Below, piece by piece: positions 23,280 through 34,989 of a stretch of DNA of 64,000 bases. The notes under the pieces were generated by a model. The model saw only the letters and a list, made by a program, of their open reading frames with translations, was not told where the DNA came from and did no database searches. Source of the DNA: Cryptomeria japonica. Its lineage: Eukaryota; Streptophyta; Pinopsida; Cupressales; Cupressaceae. A program made the translations under genes and the position numbers. Positions within the stretch are counted from its first letter, which is position 1. Every line of letters begins with the position of its first letter. The DNA is taken from positions 258,219,386 through 258,283,385 of the forward strand of contig NC_081406.1 of the NCBI RefSeq assembly GCF_030272615.1, given 5' to 3'.

Positions 23280-23610
23280 ATTTTCCAACCCTCTTACCAA
23301 GCCAAAACCCACATGGGTTCTGATGTGCAAGATAACCCACTCGGGTTTTGAAAAACAAAAAAGTACCACTCATAGTTCTACATAACCCGTGTAGAACTAA
23401 AACCATTATTTTGAGTTTCACAAAACCCATACGGACTATGAAAAACCAAAATTATGGTATGGGTTATGAAAAACATCATTTTAAGTTTCACAAAACCCGT
23501 ATGGGTTATGAAAAACCATTATTTTGATTTTCACAAAACCAGTACGGGTTATGAAAAACATCATTTTGAGTTTCACAAAACCCGTATGGGTTATGAAGAC
23601 ATCAAAATGT
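23280..23610. repeat. Palindromic minisatellite (AACCCGTATGGGTT-type units)
   Basis: At least eight units close to the perfect palindrome CATAACCCGTACGGGTTATG, most separated by about 40 bp of AAAAACATCATTTTGAGTTT-like spacer. Three more units stand on the far side of the CT block at about 24637-24656, 24683-24708 and 24786-24802. Units lie on both sides, as subterminal transposase-binding sites do in CACTA-type elements. Confidence 0.75.
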
Positions 23611-23829
23611 ATGCTTGTAAACTTAGCATATACTACACATATGTATAGACATACATATATAATATGTGTGTATGTATGTATACATGCATATCTATAGTTA
23701 TATATACATATATTTATATAGATATATGTATACATGTATACATGCACGTCTCTCTTCTTTTCTTCTCTCTCGTCTTCCTTCCCCCATCACCGTCTCTATT
23801 TATTCTGAGCCCTAATTATCCTTCTTGAG

Positions 23830-23934
23830 TTTTATCTCATCTCTCTCCCCCTCACACTTCTCTCTCTGTCACGTCTCTCACCCTCTTCTCCTTCTCGTTC
23901 TCTCTTTACCTCATGTCTCTCACCCTCTCCTCCT

Positions 23935-23972
<38 letters not shown>

Positions 23973-23989
23973 CCTATCCTATTATCACC

Positions 23990-24045
<56 letters not shown>

Positions 24046-24170
24046 CCTATCCTATTATCACCGTCTCCCCCTTCTCTCTCTTTCTCTCCCCCTACCTCTC
24101 CCTCTCCCCCCTCTCCCTCCCCCTCTCGTTATCTTATCCTATTCTCTCTCCTCCTCCCCCTCTCTTGACC

Positions 24171-24232
<62 letters not shown>

Positions 24233-24473
24233 CATCTCTCTCACTCTCTTCCTATCCCCTTCTCTCTCTATCTGTAACACTCTCTCCCTCCCCCTCTCCT
24301 TATCCTATTCTATCCCTCTCTTCCTACACCCTACTCTCTCTCTCTCTCTCAATCCTATTCTCACCCTCTCTCCCTTCTCTTTCTTTCCATATCTCTCTCC
24401 CTCTCTTCCTATCCCCTTCTCTCTCTGTCTCTAACTCTCTCCCCCTCCTCTCCTTATCCTATTATATCCCTCC

Positions 24474-24532
<59 letters not shown>

Positions 24533-24612
24533 TCTCATCCCCCTCTCTCTCTATCTCTCTCTCTCCCTCCCCCCCTCTCTCTCTCTTGCTCCCCTCCCTG
24601 TTTCTCTCTCTC
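23830..24612 (+). repeat. CT-rich microsatellite block
   Basis: Runs of (CT)n at about 23938-23967, 23992-24040, 24176-24230 and 24476-24528, separated by CCCT-rich sequence. A higher-order unit, CTCGTTATCCTATCCTATTA, follows two of the runs (about 23966 and 24039). Any open frame here is a Ser/Leu artefact. Confidence 0.95.
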
Positions 24613-25409
24613 CACTTCTTCTTTGGTTCCTAGTTCTACATAACCTGTACCGGTTATGCAAAACTAAGGCCAAAACTTCTAGTTTTACATAACCAGTACG
24701 GGTTATGAGAATTTTTTTTTGTTTTTTTAATTATTTTTTGCTAGGCTTGGTGTTACCAAGCCTAGCACATTTTTGAATTTCGTAGAACACGCATGGGTTA
24801 TGAGAAATTTCATTTTTTTTTTTGTATGTGGCCACTTTTCTGTTCACCATCTTGGTGCACTTATCCAAACATGACTTAGGGAAAAGAAATGACAAAAGCT
24901 CGTACAAAGGAAAGAGACAAGAGTTGAAGGGAGATAGGAAGAATTTGAACAATTTTAAGAAAGAAGGTAATACTTCTATTAGGTGTCTTAAGAAAAGGGG
25001 GCCACTAGGGGATGTTTATCTTGTGGTGGAGAACACTATGCAAATCAATTCCCTACCAAGAATCAAGGGTTATCATATTGGAAGAATCCTCCACCCTCAA
25101 TAGGTAGGTTTCCAACAATGGATCGACATGGCATTGGATAATAAATTGGAAAAATTCCATATAAATTTGATACAATCTTCGAGTATGATTTATGGAAACC
25201 ATATCTCTATTCTTAAAGATATTGGTGCAATAAAAAGCTCTATTCCACCCAAATTGTTGAGTAAATTTTCTATGATAGATAGCTTTATAAAAAAATCATG
25301 GTCTATATAATATGCTAATCAAACTAAAGATCAAGTAGAAAAACGCTTGTATAAGGTTAGGGTTGAGCTTTTGGGATTCTCAATAGAGGTTAACTTATAT
25401 GTAGCTCCC

Positions 25410-27680
25410 CACTTTGCGGAGGCCAATGTTGCCCACATTATGTTACATGTGACTAAAAGAGAAGGCTTTAGAAAATTCTAGCTAGAGTCTGACTCACTAA
25501 ACACTATCAATTGTCTGAATGGCCACACGGATCCTAGATGGACATTTGCTAATCTGATCAAGGATTGTCGGGATGTAATAAATGAGTTGGAATAATTCAA
25601 AATTTTGCATGTATTTAGGGAAGGCAACAAAGCGGCAAATCTATTGGCCAATATGGTGGTGGGCTATGTGGCGGCTAAATGATGGAGTAGTAGGGATTCA
25701 TTCCCAAAAAAAATGTGCGACCTGGCTTCTAATGATTCCACCCACTTGTGATAATCAATGATATTTAATCATGATTTGATTGAGTTGTTGGGGAAATGAT
25801 GCCTTTTTCTTCTCCCTAATTGAATATCTAGAAACTTCCCTTGTGCCTGGATTTTCTGCCTAATTGTGTGGCCCATTTTTTCCTACTGTTCAGAGACTTT
25901 TCTGGTGTGGCCCATTTCATGCTACTGTTCGAAGACTTCTATGGTGTGGCCCATTTCCTATTGTTTGACAACCCAGATCATTATGGGTGGGGACAAGAGC
26001 AAGCAAGAATTGTCTACTTGTGAGAAATGGAAGAAAAACAAGGCGTGGCAGGAAATCATCGATGGGGGAATGTCCCCTTCTTGGAAAGACTTCATGACCC
26101 TTCTCCTCTTCTTACAGAATCCTTTGTCAATGGGTCGAAGAAAGGGGTTCTGAGGGCTTATGGTGCTGATTACCAGGTAGATGAAAGCCTGGTGGTGATG
26201 GTTACTAGTCTGGCGATGAATGGCAGAAGGTTCTATAGAGACAAGAAAACAAGGGAGGAGGACTTGGTGATTTTTTTTTACAAAGGCAAGGAGCGCTCAA
26301 GAGTTAACAAAATGGTTGATGGTGGCTACAACAGGAAATATCTTATGGCTCCCTGGGTGGACATGGCCGAGTTCATCATGAGGTATATTACGCTCAATGG
26401 AAGATATGCCAGTATCTTTTCCTACCATTTTGAATCATTTTGGGCATGGTAAAATCAGTTCTATTCCTTTCTATCTAGCCTCCTCTTTAGAGAATAGTCT
26501 TGAAAAACATATGGAGAATCCAAATAATCTTGTTCTTCATGAAGGGCTTATTGTGCTCATCATGGAGTATGCTAAGACCCTTGAAGTTGTACCCTCTCTA
26601 TCTGAAAAAGGCCAACATACTAATATTCAAGATGTCTTTGACTAGAAAATGGATTTGGAGGATAGTGGGGGTGCCATTCCTTTTGACGACCCTGATTATA
26701 AGCTAGTGGAAGAAGGTGAGATGATGGTCACCCCTGGGATGTTTAGCAGTAAGAATCCCCCCAGATGGGAGACCAACAAATATAAATCTACCAGCAAATT
26801 GATTTCTAAGGTCGAGCCCCTTTCTAAAAAGAAGAAGCTTGTGGCTAAGGACTATGGTCCGAAGACTTTAGACCAAGAAATTAAATTGGAGATTCCAATT
26901 GACGTCTTGAAGGAAAAGAAGGGGACCATGCCTAAAGAAGAGGATAGTGGGTTACAAAGGATTAGTACTTTGATGAACCTAGTGATGTAAGTGACTAGAA
27001 GCTGGGAGAGCTACTGGAAGTGGGTGGAGAGAGAAGTTGATACTCTCAAAGTGGGGGTAAAGGAGATTATTGATATCTTCACAGCTTCGCCAAAGCCTAA
27101 CAAATCTAAGAAGCTCATGATTATGACCCAAAAACTCTCCCAAGATGTCGAGGTTATGAAATGCAACCATGAACAAAGAATTGAAAAGGTGGAACAGTCT
27201 ATGGCGGAGATAAAGAAAAACCTCAAGAACCTAGTCGACGTAAGAAAGGAGGCCATGAATAATAATATAGAGGGGCTCGAAAAGATCGATGTCATGGTTG
27301 CAGAATACAGATCCATTTACAGTGAACCTTAGAAAGATCTTGGAGGTGAAGACATGGCTGTCGGAGACAACAAAACCATAGGCCCTAGTTCCAGGACCAG
27401 AAGCAGGAGTAGCAATAAGGGCACCTCCAGATTCATTATGGAGGAGCTGGAGGAAATCAATAAGATTACCATCCAGAAGAACAAGGAGTTGGTGCACTCT
27501 CTTAATTGAGTTCTTTTATTTTATTTTGTTTTGTTTTGTTGTCTATGTCTCTTTTGCTTTCATGACTGTTCTGGGGTGCTCCCCTATTTTGCCATTGGTT
27601 TATGTCTGTTTGGCTGATGGATGGATTTTGTAAAACTTTTGGTTTCAAGTCCATATAAAACATGTTTATCTTTATCAAAA
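25410..27680 (+). mobile_element. Non-LTR-like element: LINE RNase H piece plus unknown coiled-coil ORF
   Basis: Flanked by a perfect 17-bp direct repeat, ACTTATATGTAGCTCCC (25393-25409 and 27681-27697), and ending in an A-rich TTTATCAAAA tail: the marks of target-primed insertion. It sits in the protease region of gypsy 1. Contents in order: a plant-LINE RNase H remnant (about 25440-25690, LESDSLNTINCL and HVFREGNKAANLLANM), a 39-bp repeat of the GTGGCCCATTT type present nearly three times (25866-25965), an unknown domain (25986-26645) and the coiled-coil block (26649-27509). The second copy at 15932-16945 has only the last block and the tail. Confidence 0.75.
25986..27509 (+). pseudogene. 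Unknown two-part protein carried by the non-LTR-like element
   Basis: A possible start, MGGDKSKQELSTCEKWKKNK, is at 25986. Homology-free but gene-like sequence follows: a frame change near 26100 leads to 26101-26452 (SFVNGSKKGVLRAYGADY, MNGRRFYRDKKTREEDLVIF, MRYITLNGRYASIFSYHF), then back to the first frame at about 26415 (ILNHFGHGKISSIPFYLASS, VLHEGLIVLIMEYAKTL) with a TAG at 26643-26645. The coiled-coil block runs 26649-27509 with stops near 26988 and 27330. The first domain resembles hypothetical proteins I associate with large plant genomes, but I know no function. Compared with the 274-residue copy at 16108-16932 the C-terminal block is shared throughout. Broken copy of a longer ancestral protein, probably about 450-500 residues. 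Confidence 0.5.
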
Positions 27681-28290
27681 ACTTATATGTAGCTCCCTCA
27701 AAATCCTATGACATAATTTTAGGAATGAATTGTCTTTGGAGACATCAGGCTAAGGTTGACTATTATTCTAAGATTGTTGAATGCCTTTATAAACTCGAGA
27801 ACAAGGTGTATCTACAAGGCATCCAATGAGAAGTCAAAGTTTAGGAGATCTCTACTATGCAGTCAAAAGAGAAAGGGATGCCAACTATTTTCAATCAAGA
27901 TGGAAGATATAGAGAAACCCAAGGAAATATCCACCAAAGGAAACCTTTGTTGAAAAATACATTACCTTCAAAATTACCTAGATGTTTTCCTTGAGGAGTC
28001 ACCAGGGTTATCCCTGAAAACGCTATTTGATTTCTTAAATGACCTAGTACTACGAGATAAACTCATGTCTAAGGCTCCCTATCAAATAATGACAATACAA
28101 CTTATGGAACTAACAACACAACTTTAAGAGTTGTTAAGGGATTGATTTGACCAAATGTATCACCATGGGGAGCACCTAATTTTTGTAAAAAGGAAAGATG
28201 GAACTCTGTGATTGTGTATAAACTATCATATGCTCAACAAGGATATGAAAAGGAATAAGTACCCCCTACCACATATTGGTGATTTGTTTG

Positions 28291-29275
28291 GGGTATGTGC
28301 AAGATCATGGTGGGCCAAACAGGCCCTTAAGTGGCAATGAAAAAAAAATGAATAAATTACCAACATTATTTCAAAAATATGTAAGAATAGAATATGTAGA
28401 AAAATGAATGTGGTTTCTAAGCGACTAGTTGTTCTCTGAAAAAAGAAAAAAACTATTTGAAAAAATTTCATATGTATTGTTATTGATTTTTTAAAGAAAT
28501 TATTTATTAATATATTTATTTTATGTTAAAATTATCTACAATGCTATAAGAATCATGATATGGTAGTATTAAGATTTTTTTTAGAGTTGAAGTTTATTAA
28601 AAAGAAAAATTAAAAAATAAATCTTAAACAAATAAACTAATTTTTTGGTAAATAAAATAGTTCATAAATAATATTAATAAAATAATTTTAAATAGATATA
28701 ATTTTTAAGTGATAAATTGTAAATAGAAAAACATAAATGGTCATAAAATAGATGAAAATTAAAATACAAGATAAATTCTTGTGGGAAAAATTTCACACAC
28801 TAATAAATTGGAAGTTTGTATTAATCCTTCAATGAATTATATCAATACATGTTTTCTTTTCCACTTTTTTCTTTTTCTTTCAATTCAAGAAAAATCAGAA
28901 ATCATGAATAGTTTCTAAAATTATGTACTAGAAACTAGTAACTAATTTAAGCATTATCATTCATATCTACATTTTGGTGATCTTCCTTGATCTTCTTTTA
29001 AGTCCATCTAGATACTTCCTCTTATCATGCTCTTTCTATTTCAACAACTCTAACATCTTTTTAAATTAGAATAGTTGCAGTTAAAACTACTACTAACAAT
29101 TAAAAGAAATTTACAAACTAGTCACAATTAATACCAATTTAAGTACATGTATTAACAATTAAATAAATATTCTCCCACTTGTCATACATTGCAACAGAAA
29201 AAAGAAAACTAAAAGAATAATTAAAAAATATTTCCCTTAAGCTCTTTGCATAACATGAAGAATTGATATTTTTTT
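28291..29275. other. AT-rich, nothing recognised
   Basis: Very AT-rich (long A and T runs), no coding signal. Ends at the target duplication of LINE B. Confidence 0.5.
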
Positions 29276-29291
29276 GTAAAATAATATTGTT

Positions 29292-30769
29292 TTTTTTTTT
29301 ATAAAAGTGGATAAACCACTAAAATATATTAATAAATATTGTTTTTTATAGTGCCTGGTTCAAAGAGAACTGAAGGGAAAGAACCTATAAGAAAACCCTT
29401 CAGTATTGCTCAAGTAACACAAGCCTATCTACCCATTACAACAAGCCCATGGGCACAATTCATCCAAAAACCCAACTCAATTACATAATCCTCATTAGAT
29501 ATAAAGGAAGCTGCTAGAGGAGGCATACAAAAGAAAACTATTAGAGTGAAACCTCAAGAAGAAGTATATCCATCCAATAAACCAGAAGATCAACCAAAAA
29601 CTTGAAGCTGGACCACCCCTATCTATGAAACACAATTCTCCAAACCACTGATTAGAATGATACCACAGAGCGGAAGGGAAATTAGTATAAGAGATTCTGT
29701 CAATACAAACATTGTGAGTAAACATAATATAACCCAAAGAAGGAGAAGGAGAAGATGCTGAAGACCTTGAGGAGCTAGAATAAAACCAAACCATAGAAAT
29801 GCCCACAGAAGCAGCCAAGAAAAGACCAATAAGATGAGAATCCATCTCATATACCAAACAATCTACAAATTCCAAGCTCTTAAAGACAACCACCATCCTC
29901 CAAACCTAACCAAGCTCTTCCAGATAAAATAGAGCATATTACCATATAATAAATGATACCATAGAAGAAAGAAACATGAGAAGGCCAACAACAGAGCCTT
30001 GATATATAACACTCCAAAAGAGGAAGCATTATGAAAATTACCAAAACCACACAAGAGACCTCCTCGAATGTGCAGAGACCAACTTCAAGATATGATAAAC
30101 AAGAAATGTTCCACATAATTATATGCAGGAAAAGAGGAACCAGGCTGGTAGAAAGAAATCACCCAACAATAATGAAGCAAAACCTAAATAAAAACACGAC
30201 CCCCACTAATTACCCAAACAAGAATCAATCTGCCATCTCAAAGCAATCATCATTAAACAACCGAGCAAGTGAAGAGTAAGTAGTAAATACACTCAAGCAA
30301 TGATACCCGAGACATCCACCCCAACATATCACAACATGATTAGCAAATGAAACCACCGGTGAGAAATTTATAATGAAAGGAGTATGCCCACACGATACAA
30401 TAGTTATACAGCTAATGAGTACATCCCAAGCAATAAGCTTGACGAGCTCGAATACTCATACTAATGTCGTACTCAGAAAGTAGAGCATTAGTTCATGAAA
30501 AATAGGTAACATTAGACCTATGGAGAACAAATTCATCACAACTAAACAGGAAAAGAAAAGCCAAAGCAAATACCAAGCCAATAGGAAGGATGCAAGGCAT
30601 GCAATTACAGACTTACACCCTCCTTGCTCCATGCAGAGATACTTACCGAATATGCCATTAACAAGGGAGTTACCATAAGGCAGACAACACTCTCCTCAAT
30701 GACACATGTGAAAGAAAAACCACACCCAGCAAGGAGTGTAATGTAGGCTACAACCATGCCCAATCTATT
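29292..30769 (-). other. Long 3' region of LINE B
   Basis: 1.48 kb between the RNase H stop and the poly-A tail, unusually long for a LINE 3' UTR. It contains a 133-codon minus-strand frame (29896-29495) of hydrophobic character (LIGLFLAASVGISMVWFY, SSFWLIFWFIGWIYFFL), overlapped by other hydrophobic frames at 30116-29863. No family recognised; may be non-coding. Confidence 0.4.
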
Positions 30770-33700
30770 TTAAAAGAGAATACAAATGCAAGAGGCAAAG
30801 ATATCCAAGGGGGAAACCTCCAAATACTCAGCCCCTTCAACAACAACCCTATTAGCCAAGTAGTCTGCAATAACATTTATCTCCCTATAACAATGAGATA
30901 TAGTAAAGGTAGAAAAACACTTCAACTGTGTAAGGATGTGCTCTAACAAGTACTGTGGATGCCAAGAGACACATTTCTTAGCAGGGACCAACTGAAAGAC
31001 CAACATTGAGTCCCCTTCAATAATGATGTCCTTAATTCCCAGAGATATGGCAAGATCCAGATCAAAAGATAATGCTTGAAATTCAACAACATTATTGGAG
31101 TTGACACCAATATATTTGCCGACAGCTTTAACAATCTTAGAATTATGATTAAAAATGACTACCCGAACCCCAGCCTTCCCCGGATTACCCTTAGCTGCCC
31201 CGTCAAAATTTAACTTGAAGGAGAATTGGGGGGGAGGGGGGAATCCATTTGGCCATCCTATGTTTGACAAGTGAGGATAATCCAGTTGTTAACGCCCCAT
31301 GAGAAGGAATGACTCGAAGTGAACTCCACTTCCATGTAACCCAATTATCCCAATGAGAAAAGGACCTCAGATGTTCCAAGTTTCTATAGATGTAAGAAAG
31401 AACCACCTCAGAAATGGAGGATTGAATCTTGTCAATAACCTCCTTAAATGAAGCAGACTTACGATTAAAGATCCTAGAATTTCTCTTTAGCCAGATGCTC
31501 CAAACAACTATAGAAGGTGCCACATTCCAAATAGAGGAATAAAAAGAGCATGAATGCAACAAAGGCCAAGACCTAAAATATGATAATAAACTAGGACTAA
31601 TAGACAAGGACCAACCAAGCATTCCAAATAACCAGTACAACCATTCTATAGCAAACAGACAATACAAGGACAGATGATTCATGGTTTCCATAAAAAATCC
31701 ACAAAACACACAAGGAAAAATTGTAGTAATCCCAAGCCTATCCAATCTCATCCCAGTGAGGATTCTATCTTGAACTGCCAACCAAGCAAAACACCCAGTT
31801 TTAGGAAAACACATCGAATGCCAAAAAAGATGAGAAGGCCAATGGAAGGAAGAAGAAGACTGAGACAAGGATTTATACCCCTCCTTTACTGAGTAGGCAC
31901 TTTTAGTCCAAACCAAACTATCATCTTTATTTTGAAACATAAGAGATCTATTCTAAAGCTCTGCCTCAAAAGAAACTCTAAGCTCATTCTCAATGGGCAG
32001 GAAAGCAATAGACTTCCATCGGGATACTGGATAAGGACTTGAAGAATCAATGACAAAATAATTAGCAACAAAAACCCCCCAGAGATTAGAAAGAATATCA
32101 AACAGTGGAGACCAATCTCAAATGGAAGATAATGCAGGATGACCGTTCCAAACTTCATCCCAAAACTGAGCCTTCTTCCTATTATGGACAACCCAAGAAA
32201 GGTGCGGAAGGATGACCGATCTAAAACTAACCAAAAAATTCCTAAAAGCTGAACCTTTTGGAAGAGATGAGGCTATGAAAATCCTTTCTCTAGGAGCCAC
32301 CCTTAAATACTTAGCAAACCTAATGGATGCCCATTTACTTGATGGATCCTTATATAATTTCCAAACAAGTTTAGCCCCCAATTCTTTATTGTGGGACACT
32401 AGATCTCAAATACCTGCACCTCCCAGCTCTTTAGGAAGGAAAACTTTATCCCAGGCCAGAAGGGGAAGCTTCTTTTTGCCCCCAATTTTATCATTTCAAA
32501 GAAAGGATCTTAGAGACGACTTGAGATCCTGGATAACTTTGGGGGGAATTTTCAAAATAGACATTAGGTATGTAGGAATGGCATGAAGAACTGACTTAAT
32601 TAGAAGAAGCTTACCCACCAATGTGAGCCATTTATGATTCCAGGAAGAAATTATTGAAGATATCACATGCACCACTTTATCCCAAAAGATAGCTTAATCC
32701 GAACCAACAAAAAAAGGAATGCCTTTGTATTTGCAAGGAAAGGCACCCACTTGAAAGCCCCAAAATTGAATAAGCCTCTTTTTGACCAAGGGGGATACAT
32801 TCAAAAACAAAACCTTAGATTTTAAAACATTAACTTTCTGACCAGAAAAAGAAGAGTAATCAGTGATAATCTTCTTGATTACTCTAGCCTCTGTCAAAGA
32901 AGCAGAACCAAATGGAAGAGTATCATCCGCAAAAAGACAATGGGATAGCAAATAAGGATAACCATCTATTCTAATACCATGCCACAGACTAAATGTTGTA
33001 GCATCAAAAATGGTCCTGCTTAAATCCTCTTCCAAAAAGTATAAACAAAAAGGGGAAAGTGGATCCCCTTGCCTAACTCCCCGAGAGGAAGAAAAAAACC
33101 CAGAAGGTGACCCATTAATCAAAACCAAAAATCAAATAGAAGATATGCAAGAAAAGACCCATTTAATCCAACTATGGGCAAACCCAAAGCACTTCAATAC
33201 AACAACAAGAGACTACCAGTTAACCTGATCATAAGCTTTAAGCATGTCAAGTTTCAGAATCATAACCAGAATTTTTTGTCCCGAAATGGAATGCAGGACC
33301 TCATGGGCTACAATCACACCCTCCAGAGTTTCCTTACCAGGTACAAAGCCACCTTGGTCAATGAAAAAATCTTAGGAAGGAGCATAGCCAATCTAACCGA
33401 AATTGCCTTGGTAAAAATCTTGTATAAAGTATTGCAAAGAGCAATAGGGCGAAAATCAGAAAACGAGTTAGGATTATCCATTTTAGGAATAATAGTAATA
33501 AGAGTAGTGTTAAGTTCCTTCAAAATAGTTATATTACACCTAGACTCTTCCAAGGCTAATAAGACATCATTCCAAATGAAGTCCCAACACTTTTGAAAAA
33601 ATAAAGCCATAAACCCATCCGGACCCAAGGCCTTTTCCGAATGCATGGAAAATACCACCCCCCTTAACTCTTCCAAAGAGAAAGGAGCCATAAGCATCCT

Positions 33701-34947
33701 ATTATCCTCATGAATAACTAATGAGGGGACCAAATTTGCAAAGGTAGTATCTAAGGAAACAGGCTCAGCTGACAAGAGGGACTTAAAGAAATTTACTGCT
33801 TCAGAAGCAATATCATCCTCATCTGATAAAGTCTTCCCATGAGAATCAATAATACTGGAGATTCTATTGAGCTGGCACCTTAACTTAGTGGAAGAGTGAA
33901 CAAATTTGGTATTTCTATCCCCCTCTGATAACCAAACATCCCTAGATTTCTGCCTCCAATAAGATTCTTCCCTACAAATATTAATCTGCCTACAAAGAAG
34001 TCATACCCGAGCTCAATATAATCTTATTAATCTGTTTTATTTCCTCCTAAATCCTAGCTTTTTCCCCAAAAATATTCTTAAATGAAAAGAATTCCAACTT
34101 CTGATTTTATTTTTCAAAAAAGCTAATTTCTTAACAATCTGAAACATCCTTGATCCATTAACATATGGAGCAGACAACCACCATTGTTTTAATAAAGGCA
34201 AAAAAGATTGGTCCCTAAACCACATCGGCTCAAATTTGAAAGGAAGCTTCCTAGGAGCCCTATCCTCAAGTATAGAAAGCATTATAGGAAAATGATCTGA
34301 CCCGATAAAAGGTAAAACTGAGGAAAATAAGTCCTGACCAGAATTATACCAATTATCAGATACCAAAAACTGATCCAATCTTTCAGCAATTTGACAAAAG
34401 TCTTTTTGCATATTAGTCCAGGTGAAAGGACCATTTTGAGGTTTACAAATGGGCAAAAGTCAGCAATAGTATGCTTATTAGGAATGATCCCCCCAACTTT
34501 CTCTTCTAAACATGAAATTGTATTAAAATCACCCCCAAAAATCAAGAACATATTCAACAAAGGAGAAGCAATCAAGGCTATACTTTCCCAAAGCTTCCTT
34601 TTTTCCACCACCCGAATAGGGCCATAAACATTAAAAAGCTAGAATTTAATATTTGACAACCTACTCTTAGTTAAAGCAAGCATCCAATTGAATGAAGAGG
34701 CAACTAAAGAGAGGTCCACAGTAGAATATTTCCAAAGAAAAGCAAGCCCTCCTGACACCCCTAAAGAAGGAGAGGCACAAAACTTCCAGGATCTCCAGGA
34801 GGGAAATAACATATCTATAGAAGTTAATTTTAATTTAGTTTCTTGCAACATCACAATATCACACTTCATTAAGTCCAACTGGGACTTAATCAAGCGTCTC
34901 TTGTTAGGAGCATTTAAGCCCCTAACATTCCAAGATATTATCTTCAT
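30770..34947 (-). pseudogene. LINE B ORF2: endonuclease, reverse transcriptase, zf-RVT, RNase H, disrupted
   Basis: About 1,390 codons on the minus strand. The apurinic-type endonuclease starts MKIISWNVRGLNAPNKRR at 34947, with LQETKL and GGDFNT and SDHFP motifs. Reverse transcriptase follows: EKALGPDGFM, DFRPIALCN (33775-33314), then RGVRQGDPLSPF and the catalytic FADD (33128-32694). A zf-RVT region occupies 31940-31203 (HLFWHSMCFPKTGCFAWLAV, RNSRIFNRK), and RNase H ends the ORF (31270-30770: LNFDGAAKGNPG, EGDSML, YREINVIADYLA). Frame changes between blocks, and a gap near the palm's first Asp (about 33310-33130), show it is dead. Domain order is that of RNase H-bearing plant L1 LINEs. Confidence 0.85.
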
Positions 34948-34989
34948 TGGTCTAGAGGGGAGGCATCGAATCCCCTCTTTTAACAATTT

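Larger units (their letters stand above)
22460..24866. mobile_element. 2.4-kb terminal-inverted-repeat element, superfamily unknown
   Basis: The left end TAAGTGCACCAAGATGGTGA (from 22460) and the right end read inward on the other strand are identical for the first 23 bases, and both continue to GTGGCCAC (interrupted by a few bases on the left). It lies inside the gag region of gypsy 1. No transposase gene is visible; the interior is palindromic repeats (about 23280-23610, 24628-24800) around a CT-rich block. No target duplication could be fixed (flanks AAATGGG and TCCAAAC). Probably a non-autonomous DNA transposon or foldback element. Confidence 0.65.
20924..28290 (+). mobile_element. Ty3/gypsy retrotransposon fossil with two nested guests (gypsy 1)
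   Basis: Parts in order: a site resembling a tRNA-iMet primer-binding site (TGGTATCAAAGATGCC, 20926-20941); a gag-like region (about 21840-22450, with the KTPKFEG and AATWWEN type motifs of plant retrotransposon gag); a protease region (about 25020-25409 and 27681-27780, ending in a YDIILGMN-type motif); and the start of reverse transcriptase (about 28020-28290, APYQI to YPLPHIGDLF). The rest of pol and the 3' LTR are absent. Two guests split it: the inverted-repeat element (22460-24866) and the coiled-coil ORF element (25410-27680). Broken many times; an old copy. Confidence 0.75.

Noticed and set aside
23280-23610. CRISPR-like array of palindromic repeats and spacers
   Set aside because: Plant nuclear context, spacers are themselves repetitive, and units also occur beyond the CT block inside one inverted-repeat element.
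23825-24434. Long overlapping open frames of Ser/Leu runs
   Set aside because: They come from the CT microsatellite, which is open in several frames at once.
30770-31270. Stand-alone RNase H gene
   Set aside because: It is the last domain of LINE B ORF2, in order with reverse transcriptase and within the 16-bp target duplication.
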